From JBFHNV01 sp965365655 (lineage in GTDB: Bacteria > Pseudomonadota > Gammaproteobacteria > HK1), in assembly GCA_965365655.1 (NCBI GenBank), contig CBDUCN010000243.1:1-8121 (forward strand): 8,121 nt of DNA. Reading direction: 5' to 3'. The translations under genes were made by a program, and so were the position numbers. This document shows, piece after piece, positions 1 through 6,647 of the stretch; positions within the stretch are counted from its first letter, which is position 1; the number at the start of each line of letters is the position of its first letter. A model generated the notes under the pieces. The model was not told where the DNA came from. It searched no databases and saw nothing but the letters and a program-made list of their open reading frames with translations.

Positions 1-131
1 TGCGCGTGGACGCGTTCCCGCTCACCGCGAGCGGCAAGATCCTCAAGCGCGAGCTCGCCGAGCAGGCGAAGCGAGGCGAGCTCGCGCTCGAGGCGATCCG
101 TTACGAGGCCGGCAAGGAGACCAGACGATGA
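1..131 (+). CDS. Acyl-CoA synthetase (AMP-forming), C-terminal end, partial
   Basis: This is the last 42 codons of an adenylate-forming ligase; the first complete codon is at position 3 and the TGA is at 129-131. The visible segment VDAFPLTASGKILKREL is the A10-type motif near the C-terminus of acyl-CoA synthetases. Its lysine (AAG at 36-38) corresponds to the family's catalytic lysine for adenylate formation. Such enzymes activate a free carboxylic acid with ATP and CoA, so this is probably the entry step for the downstream CoA-thioester genes. The stop overlaps the start of the next gene in an ATGA, which suggests translational coupling. The substrate cannot be judged, because the AMP-binding and acid-binding regions lie outside the window. 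The family call is firm for so short a piece; a CoA ligase rather than another adenylating enzyme is inferred from context. Confidence 0.85.
   Translation, partial: RVDAFPLTASGKILKRELAEQAKRGELALEAIRYEAGKETRR
114..119 (+). promoter_or_regulatory. Shine-Dalgarno site for the enoyl-CoA hydratase gene
   Basis: AAGGAG lies 8 nt upstream of the ATG at 128, inside the end of the ligase gene. It supports the chosen start and allows independent initiation as well as coupling. Confidence 0.6.
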
Positions 132-895
132 GCGTGAAGCTGTCCCGGCGCGCGGAGGCCGCGGTGCTGACGCTGGACCGGCCGGAAGCGCTGAACGCGC
201 TGTCGTTCGCGATCCTCGACGAGATCGCGCACGCGCTGGACGACGTGGCGGGCGGCGACGCGCGGGTGCTGATCGTGACCGGCGCCGGCGACAGGGCGTT
301 CTGCGCCGGCGCCGACATCAAGGAGCTGCGCCATCGCTCGCTGGCCGAGCAGAAGCGCGGCGCCGAGACCGGCCAGCGCGTGTTCGCGAAGATCCCGGCG
401 CTGCCGATGCCGTCCGTCGCGCTGATCAACGGCTACGCGTTCGGCGGCGGTCTCGAGCTCGCGCTCGCGTGCACCTTCCGGCTCGCGACGCCGAACGCGA
501 AGATGGGGCTGCCGGAGATCAAGCTCGGGCTGATCCCGGGCTACGGCGGCACGCAGCGCCTGCCGCGCGTGATCGGCGAGGCGCGCGCGCTGGAGCTGAT
601 CATGACCGGGCGCACCGTGGACGCCGACGAGGCGGCGCGCATCGGGCTGGTGCACCGGGTGGTGGACGGCGACCCGATGGAGGAGGCGCTGGCGTACGCG
701 GGCGGGTTCACGCGCTTCAGCCTGCCGGTGCTGGGCTTCGCCCGAGACGCGGTGACCCGCGCGCTGGACCTGCCGGTGCACGAGGGGCTGAAGGTCGAGG
801 CGGACCTGTCGACGCTCGCGTTCCGCACCGCGGACGCGGAGGAGGGCATGGCCGCGTTCGAGGACAAGCGCAAGCCGGAGTTCAAGGATGAGTGA
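128..895 (+). CDS. Enoyl-CoA hydratase/isomerase (crotonase) family protein
   Basis: This 255-aa protein is of ordinary crotonase length. It probably hydrates an enoyl-CoA to a 3-hydroxyacyl-CoA in the cytoplasm. The N-terminal half has the conserved TLDRPEALNAL segment (about residues 15-25) and the CAGADIKEL oxyanion-hole segment around A62. GYAFGGGLELALA (102-114) supplies the second oxyanion-hole glycine near G107 and a glutamate at E110. GLPEIKLGLIPGYGGTQRL (127-145) carries E130. E110 and E130 match the two catalytic glutamates of true hydratases (E144/E164 in the rat mitochondrial enzyme), so hydratase activity is more likely than an isomerase, hydrolase or dehalogenase role. The C-terminus ends with the usual FEDKRKPEFKD. 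The start has a well-placed AAGGAG. The stop overlaps the next start by 8 bp. Chain length and substrate cannot be read from the sequence. Confidence 0.93.
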   Translation: MSVKLSRRAEAAVLTLDRPEALNALSFAILDEIAHALDDVAGGDARVLIVTGAGDRAFCAGADIKELRHRSLAEQKRGAETGQRVFAKIPALPMPSVALINGYAFGGGLELALACTFRLATPNAKMGLPEIKLGLIPGYGGTQRLPRVIGEARALELIMTGRTVDADEAARIGLVHRVVDGDPMEEALAYAGGFTRFSLPVLGFARDAVTRALDLPVHEGLKVEADLSTLAFRTADAEEGMAAFEDKRKPEFKDE

Positions 896-1601
896 CGCGC
901 GCGGGGCGGCGGTCGTCACCGGCGCGAGCCGCGGCATCGGCGCCGCGATCGCCGCGGCGCTCGCGGCCGGGGGGCGTGACGTGGTCGGGCTGTCGCGCTC
1001 CGGCGAGTGCGCCGCCGGGCGCGGCATCGCGTGCGACGTCACCGACGACGCGGCGCTGCGCGAGGCCTTCGCGGAGATCGCGGCCGGGGGCGGCATCGGC
1101 GCGCTGGTGAACAACGCCGGCGTGCACGAGTCGCACCCGTCGGCGTCGCTGGACACCGCGCGCTACGAGCACGTGATGCGCGTGAACGCGACCGCGGTGA
1201 TGACGGCGTGCCGCGAGGCGTACCCTCACCTGAAGGCGCACGGCGCCGGGCGCATCGTCAACATCGGCTCGTTCTTCGACCGGATGGGGGTGCCGCAGAG
1301 CCTCGCGTACTGCGCGTCGAAGGCGGCGGTGGGCGCGATGACGCGCTGCCTCGCGGCCGAGTGGGCCGCCGACGGCATCGCGGTGATCGACGTCGCGCCC
1401 GGCTACGTCGAGACCGATCTGAACCGCGACTTCCTCGCCGACGAGAAGGTCAGGCGCTGGCTCGCTCGCCGGGTGCCGGTCGGGCGCGCGGGCACGCCGG
1501 AGGAGGTCGCGCGGGTCGTCGCGGCGCTGCTGGGCGCCGACGTCGCGTATCTCACCGGCGAGACCATCTACCTCGACGGCGGCCACGGAGTGAACCACTG
1601 A
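888..1601 (+). CDS. Short-chain dehydrogenase/reductase (classical SDR, FabG-like)
   Basis: This 237-aa classical SDR is a cytoplasmic NAD(P)-dependent oxidoreductase of a hydroxyl/keto pair. The cofactor loop TGASRGIG occupies residues 11-18, NNAG is at 75-78, and the catalytic set appears complete: N100, S128 (in NIGSFF), Y141 and K145 (YCASK). Basic R15 and R37 near the cofactor site resemble NADP(H)-using members, but this preference is inference. The C-terminal half has the family's PGYVETD segment, the RAGTPEEVA segment and a terminal YLDGG. In this operon it probably oxidises a hydroxyacyl-CoA or alicyclic hydroxyl intermediate; a reductive role cannot be excluded. GGAG at 877-880 lies 7 nt upstream of the ATG. 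The stop shares one base with the next start (TGATG at 1599-1603). Confidence 0.92.
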   Translation: MSDARGAAVVTGASRGIGAAIAAALAAGGRDVVGLSRSGECAAGRGIACDVTDDAALREAFAEIAAGGGIGALVNNAGVHESHPSASLDTARYEHVMRVNATAVMTACREAYPHLKAHGAGRIVNIGSFFDRMGVPQSLAYCASKAAVGAMTRCLAAEWAADGIAVIDVAPGYVETDLNRDFLADEKVRRWLARRVPVGRAGTPEEVARVVAALLGADVAYLTGETIYLDGGHGVNH

Positions 1602-2767
1602 TGCGCCTGTTCGAGCAGATCGCGCGCGAGCGCCAGTGGGCCGAGGACGAGCGCCTGGTGCTGGACCAGGTGCAGCGTCTCGCGGACGAGGTGATCGCGC
1701 CGGCGGCCGCGGAGCACGATCGCACGGGCGAGTTCCCGTGGGCCAACGTGCGCGCGCTGAACGACCTCGGGCTGAACGCGATCTTCGTGCCCGAGGAATA
1801 CGGCGGCGCGCCGATGCGCTACCGGCTGTACCTCGAGTGCGTCGCGATCGTGTCCGCCGCGTGCGCGTCCACCGGCATCATCTACGCGACGAACTTCCAC
1901 GGCATGAAGCCGCTGATCGACTTCGGCACCGGGGAGCAGAAAGCGCGCCTGCTGCCGCGCATCGCCGAGGGCGGCCTCGGCTCGCTCGCGATCACCGAGG
2001 AGCACGCGGGCTCCGACGCGACCGGCATGCGCACCCGCTTCACGCCCGACGGCGACGACGTCGTCGTCGACGGCGCCAAGATCTTCATCTCCTCCGGTGA
2101 CGTCGCGGACCTGATCCTGCTGTTCGGGAAGTGGAGCGAGATCGACGATGCGAAGGGCGCGATCAGCGCGCTGGTGCTCGAGAAGGGCACGCCGGGCTTC
2201 GAGGTCGCGGGCCTGGAGAGGAAGATGGGCCACCACGCGTCGTCGACCGCGAGCCTGCGCTTCGACGGCGCGCGTGTGCCGCGCGCGAACCTGCTCGGCG
2301 AGCCCGGGCAGGGGCTCCCGATCCTGCTCGCGTCGCTCAACAAGTCGCGCCCCAGCGTCGCGTGCCACGCGCTCGGCATCGCGCGCGCGGCGTTCGCCGA
2401 CATGGTCGCCTACATGAACGAGCGCTCGCAGTCGGGGCGGCGAATCGTCGAGTTCCAGGGCAACCAGTTCATGCTCGCGGATCTCGCCGCCGAGCTCGCG
2501 CTGGTCGAGCGCTGGATCGACTACGTCGCGGAGCTGGTGGAGGCGGGCCGCGACGACTTCGGCCTCGAGGCGTCGATCGCGAAGCTTCGCGCGTCGGACC
2601 TCGCAATGCGCATGGCCACCGAGGCGGTGCAGATGCACGGCGGCTACGGTTACTGCGCCGACTACCGCGTCGAGCGGCTGATGCGCGACGCGAAGATCAC
2701 CCAGATCTGGGAGGGCACCAACCAGGTGCACCGCCAGCTCATCGGACGGAGCTTTCGCAGCAAATGA
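1601..2767 (+). CDS. Acyl-CoA dehydrogenase (FAD-dependent)
   Basis: This 388-aa protein has normal acyl-CoA dehydrogenase length. It introduces the alpha-beta double bond into an acyl-CoA with FAD and normally passes electrons to electron-transfer flavoprotein; no ETF gene is visible here. The helical N-terminal domain includes LGLNAIFVPEEYGG. The middle beta domain has the flavin-binding ITEEHAGSDATGMRT and the segment DGAKIFISSGDVADL. The C-terminal helical domain contains LNKSRPSVACHALGIARAA, MHGGYGYCADYRVERLMRD and ITQIWEGTNQVHRQLIGR. E371 in WEGT occupies the position of the usual catalytic base (E376 in medium-chain enzymes). The open frame extends upstream to 1007, but that part is a shadow of the SDR gene. 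The ATG at 1601 gives the right domain boundary and the TGATG junction. The Shine-Dalgarno is weak (GGAG with a 10-nt spacer), so coupling probably drives initiation. Substrate is undetermined. Confidence 0.94.
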   Translation: MRLFEQIARERQWAEDERLVLDQVQRLADEVIAPAAAEHDRTGEFPWANVRALNDLGLNAIFVPEEYGGAPMRYRLYLECVAIVSAACASTGIIYATNFHGMKPLIDFGTGEQKARLLPRIAEGGLGSLAITEEHAGSDATGMRTRFTPDGDDVVVDGAKIFISSGDVADLILLFGKWSEIDDAKGAISALVLEKGTPGFEVAGLERKMGHHASSTASLRFDGARVPRANLLGEPGQGLPILLASLNKSRPSVACHALGIARAAFADMVAYMNERSQSGRRIVEFQGNQFMLADLAAELALVERWIDYVAELVEAGRDDFGLEASIAKLRASDLAMRMATEAVQMHGGYGYCADYRVERLMRDAKITQIWEGTNQVHRQLIGRSFRSK

Positions 2768-3642
2768 GCGACATCAGGAAGGTCGGCGTGTGCGGCGCCG
2801 GCGGCACCATGGGGGCCGGCATCGCGATCGTCGCGGCGCGGGCGGGCTACGAGACGGTGTGCTTCGACACCTCCGCCGACGCGCTCGATCGCGCGCGGGC
2901 GCAGACCGACGGCTTCTTCGGAAAGTCGGTGGAGCGCGGCAAGCTGAGCGCCGAGGACAAGGCCGCCGCGATGGCGCGCCTGACGCCGGCCACCGGGCTC
3001 GACGCGCTGGCCGGGTGTGATCTCGTGATCGAGGCCGTGTTCGAGGATCTCGCGGTGAAGCGCGATCTGATGGCGGCGCTGGACGGCGTGTGCGCGCCGC
3101 ATGCGATCTTCGCGTCCAACACCTCGACCCTGTCCATCACCGAGATCGCGGCCGGCTGCGCGCGCCAGGACAGGGTCGTCGGCATGCACTTCTGCCTGCC
3201 GGCGCAGCTCATGAAGCTGATCGAGATGTCGCCGGGCGTGAACACCTCGCGCGAGACCTTCGACGCGGCGTGGGCGTGGACCGAGGCCTGCGGCCAGCAG
3301 CCGGTGAAGACCCAGGACAAGCCGGGCTTCATCCTCAACGCGCTGCTGGTGCCGTTCAACAACGACGCGATCCGCGCGGTGGAGGCGGGCGTCGCGAGCC
3401 CCGCCGACGTCGACAACGCGATCAAGAGCGCGCTCGGCTACAGGATGGGGCCGCTGGAGCTGATCGATCTCGTCGGCCTGGACACGCAGGTGCGGCTGTG
3501 CGAGGCGTTCTACCCGGTGACGCTGGACCCGCGCGCGGCGGCGCCGCCGCTGCTCAGGCGCATGGTCGCGGCGGGCCACCTGGGCAGGAAGGCCGGGCGC
3601 GGCTTCTTCGTCTACGAGGGCAACCGGATGTTCGGAGGATGA
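2764..3642 (+). CDS. 3-hydroxyacyl-CoA dehydrogenase, single-module (N-terminal half of a split PaaH-like enzyme), atypical motifs
   Basis: This 292-aa protein has the length of a monofunctional 3-hydroxyacyl-CoA dehydrogenase, which oxidises 3-hydroxyacyl-CoA to 3-ketoacyl-CoA with NAD. A Rossmann domain occupies about residues 5-185 and a helical C-terminal domain about 186-285, ending in LGRKAGRGFFVYEG. D35 ends the second strand as expected for NAD. SNTSTLSIT (118-126), H142, E154 and N192 (GFILNALL) match the family's Ser, His-Glu pair and Asn. Two features are odd. The glycine loop reads GAGGTMGAG, one residue longer than the common GAGTMGAG. The usual HFFNP after the catalytic His is HFCLP. 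The gene overlaps both neighbours in ATGA junctions, at 2764-2767 and 3639-3642. Together with the next gene it equals a fused PaaH-type protein cut in two. The fold is certain; full activity is less so because of the changed motifs. Confidence 0.9.
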   Translation: MSDIRKVGVCGAGGTMGAGIAIVAARAGYETVCFDTSADALDRARAQTDGFFGKSVERGKLSAEDKAAAMARLTPATGLDALAGCDLVIEAVFEDLAVKRDLMAALDGVCAPHAIFASNTSTLSITEIAAGCARQDRVVGMHFCLPAQLMKLIEMSPGVNTSRETFDAAWAWTEACGQQPVKTQDKPGFILNALLVPFNNDAIRAVEAGVASPADVDNAIKSALGYRMGPLELIDLVGLDTQVRLCEAFYPVTLDPRAAAPPLLRRMVAAGHLGRKAGRGFFVYEGNRMFGG

Positions 3643-4271
3643 GCGTGCGCTACGCGATCGTGAAGCACGGCGAGAGCCGGTCCTTTCCCGACGGCGACCC
3701 GTTCCTGGACGGTGCCGCCGCCGACGCCGGCGTCGTGCTGTACCTGGGCGCGCCGTACGTGGCCGACGACGGCAAGGACGCGATCCTGGTCGAGCTGGGC
3801 GACGAGTGCCTGGGCGTGCACACCGGCGAGGACGCCGGCCGCGAGGGCTCCAACGTGCTCGGCTTCGCGCGCTACAGGAACGGCGGCGACCCGCCGTCGA
3901 AGCTCGTCGAGCTGGTGCGCCAGCCCGCGACCCCCGACTCGGCCGTCGACGCCGCGCGCGCGGTGTTCGAGGCGGCCGGGCTGGAGGTCGCGGTGTGCGC
4001 GGACCAGGCGGGGCGCATCGTGGACCGCCTGGTGCGGCCGAAGTACAACGCGGCGCTGCGCTTCCTGGACGAGGGGCTCGCGAGCGCCGAGGACATGGAC
4101 CTGACCTGCCGGCTCGGGCTCGGCTATCCGGACGGGCCGATCGAGCGCGTGGTGCGCGGCGGGCTGGCCGACCACGCGCGCGTGAGCGCGGCGCTGTTCG
4201 AGGTGTACGGCACGGCCGCGTACGCGCCGGCGCGCCGCGCGCTGGTCGCGCTGCGGCGGGAGGAGAGCTGA
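3639..4271 (+). CDS. Stand-alone 3-hydroxyacyl-CoA dehydrogenase C-terminal domain protein
   Basis: This 210-aa protein has no Rossmann domain or glycine loop. Its second half (about 100-205) matches the second C-terminal domain of long PaaH-type dehydrogenases. The pattern TPDSAVDAARAVFEAAGLEV, then GRIVDRLVRPKYNAALRFL, EGLASAEDMD and LGLGYPDGPIE corresponds to the second helical domain of E. coli PaaH as I recall it. The first half (about 1-95) resembles the poorly conserved region that joins the two C-terminal domains there. The protein probably pairs with the 292-aa dehydrogenase encoded just upstream, as a subunit that completes the dimer-like helical region; this is inference. GGAGG at 3634-3638 directly abuts the ATG, too close for an optimal Shine-Dalgarno, whereas GTG at 3645 would be 6 nt away. 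Translation may therefore start at 3645 (208 aa) or by coupling at 3639. The stop is TGATG at 4269-4273. Confidence 0.85.
   Translation: MSVRYAIVKHGESRSFPDGDPFLDGAAADAGVVLYLGAPYVADDGKDAILVELGDECLGVHTGEDAGREGSNVLGFARYRNGGDPPSKLVELVRQPATPDSAVDAARAVFEAAGLEVAVCADQAGRIVDRLVRPKYNAALRFLDEGLASAEDMDLTCRLGLGYPDGPIERVVRGGLADHARVSAALFEVYGTAAYAPARRALVALRREES
4258..4267 (+). promoter_or_regulatory. Strong Shine-Dalgarno in front of a 17-codon ORF
   Basis: GGGAGGAGAG lies in the last codons of the 210-aa gene, with the AGGAG core at 4261-4265 placed 5 nt before ATG 4271. It is among the best ribosome-binding sites in the window. It precedes a reading frame that stops after only 17 codons, so it marks either a real leader peptide or the start of a broken gene. 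Confidence 0.6.
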
Positions 4272-4421
4272 TGCGCCGGGCCGCAGCGTCGCGCCGCGGC
4301 GCTCGCCGGGCAGCGCGGCGATGACCGACGTGCGCTGCCGCGAACGCGTGTGGGTGGTGGCGTCGCGGCCCGTGCGGTCAGCGACGCGTTCGCACGCGCC
4401 GGCGGCGTCCGCGTGCGGGCC
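4272..4421 (+). other. 150-bp stretch with two overlapping mini-ORFs, no recognised gene
   Basis: This is the only gap inside the 128-6520 operon. ATG 4271 opens a 17-codon arginine-rich frame (MRRAAASRRGARRAARR) that stops at TGA 4322-4324. Its stop overlaps ATG 4321, which opens a 34-codon frame stopping at TGA 4423-4425. That stop in turn overlaps GTG 4422, the likely start of the next dehydrogenase. The three starts use three different frames and keep the same overlap geometry as the real genes. The frame of the downstream dehydrogenase is also open through the whole stretch, with one possible GTG start at 4350. The stretch may be a coupling leader, a small-gene relic or the result of an indel. 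Neither peptide matches a family I know, and I do not claim them as genes. Confidence 0.45.
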
Positions 4422-5860
<1,439 letters not shown>

Positions 5861-5864
<4 letters not shown>

Positions 5865-6520
5865 GCGCAGACCGCAACGCGGGCGTGCTCGCGATCTGGA
5901 ACGGCTGCGCGCTCGGGCAGGAGGCCGTCTACGAGCGCTGGTACCGCACCGAGCACCTCGCCGAGCGCGTGGGCATCGACGGCTTCGTCGCGGGCTGGCG
6001 GTACGCGGCGCTGGACGGCGAGCCGCGCTACTTCACGCATTACGAGACGACGTCGCCCGACGTGCTGTTCTGCGACGCCTACCTCGCGCGGGTGAACGAC
6101 CCGACGCCGCTCACCCGCGAGATCATGTCCGGCGTGTTCACCGACATGAACCGCACGGTGTGCGAGCGGGTGCTGCGCGTCGGCGCGCAGCGCGGCGCCG
6201 TCGCGGTGACGCTGCGCTGGGACGCGCGCCCGGAGCGCGCGGCGCTGCACGAGGGCGTCGTCGCGCTCGCAGCCGGCGACGCGGTGCTGCGCGCGGAGCT
6301 GTGGTGGCCCTGCGAGGCTCCGCCGGCGGCCGCGGCGCCGTCGGCGGAGCAGGCGTTGCGCGGCCCGGACGCGGGCATCGCCGCGGGCGTGCTGCTCGAG
6401 TGCGCGACGGAGCACGACGCGCGCGCGACCGCCGGCGCGGCCCGCGCGCGCCTGCCCGACGCGGATCACGCAGGGATCTACCGGATGCTGTGCAGCCTGC
6501 ACCGTCGCGACCGGGCGTAG
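5861..6520 (+). CDS. Uncharacterised EthD/dimeric alpha-beta-barrel-like protein
   Basis: This 219-aa soluble protein has no visible signal peptide or membrane segment. The N-terminal half begins GVLAIWNGC and has WYRTEHLAERVGIDGF (residues 27-42), WRY, PRYFTHYET (55-63), a YLARVNDPTPLTREIMSGVF segment and MNRTVC. This resembles small EthD/antibiotic-monooxygenase-like barrel proteins, in which a strand is followed by a W-Y-x-x-E-H-L helix. The C-terminal half (about 110-219) is less conserved, contains an Ala/Pro-rich patch and ends in GIYRMLCSLHRRD, possibly a second barrel-like half. The function is unknown; barrels of this type include small-molecule isomerases, monooxygenases and lyases. 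It overlaps the dehydrogenase stop (ATGA at 5861-5864), and GGAG at 5849-5852 lies 8 nt upstream, so it belongs to the operon. A role on an intermediate of the same CoA-thioester pathway is inference from position only. Confidence 0.8.
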
Positions 6521-6647
6521 CGCGTGGCGCGGCCGTCGACCTGCCGCACGGACGCCGCGAGCGCCGGCTTCGCGGGGAGCGCCGCGCCGCCGGTGTCCGG
6601 GGAGCCGGGCGGCCCTGGGGACGCGACGACCGTCGGGGAGGGCGCCG
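6521..6647 (+). other. Intergenic gap between the CoA-thioester operon and glpK
   Basis: This is the only clear break in coding sequence on the strand. It is as GC-rich as the genes, and I could not recognise a -35/-10 pair, an operator palindrome or a terminator with a T tract. A short hairpin (CCGCGA at 6555-6560 with TCGCGG at 6570-6575) exists but is expected by chance at this composition. The gap may hold the glpK promoter, which cannot be placed by eye. Confidence 0.5.
6635..6642 (+). promoter_or_regulatory. Shine-Dalgarno site for glpK
   Basis: GGGGAGGG ends 5 nt before the ATG at 6648. It supports that start and indicates independent translation of glycerol kinase, unlike the coupled genes upstream. 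Confidence 0.7.

Noticed and set aside
1007..1600. N-terminal extension of the acyl-CoA dehydrogenase frame
   Set aside because: The extension is Arg/Gly-rich and overlaps the SDR in another frame. The family's N-terminal domain begins properly at ATG 1601.
2131..2763. N-terminal extension of the first 3-hydroxyacyl-CoA dehydrogenase
   Set aside because: The Rossmann first strand begins within five residues of ATG 2764; the upstream part is an out-of-frame reading of the acyl-CoA dehydrogenase.
6555..6575. Hairpin after the operon as a terminator
   Set aside because: A six-pair stem with no T tract is expected by chance in DNA this GC-rich.
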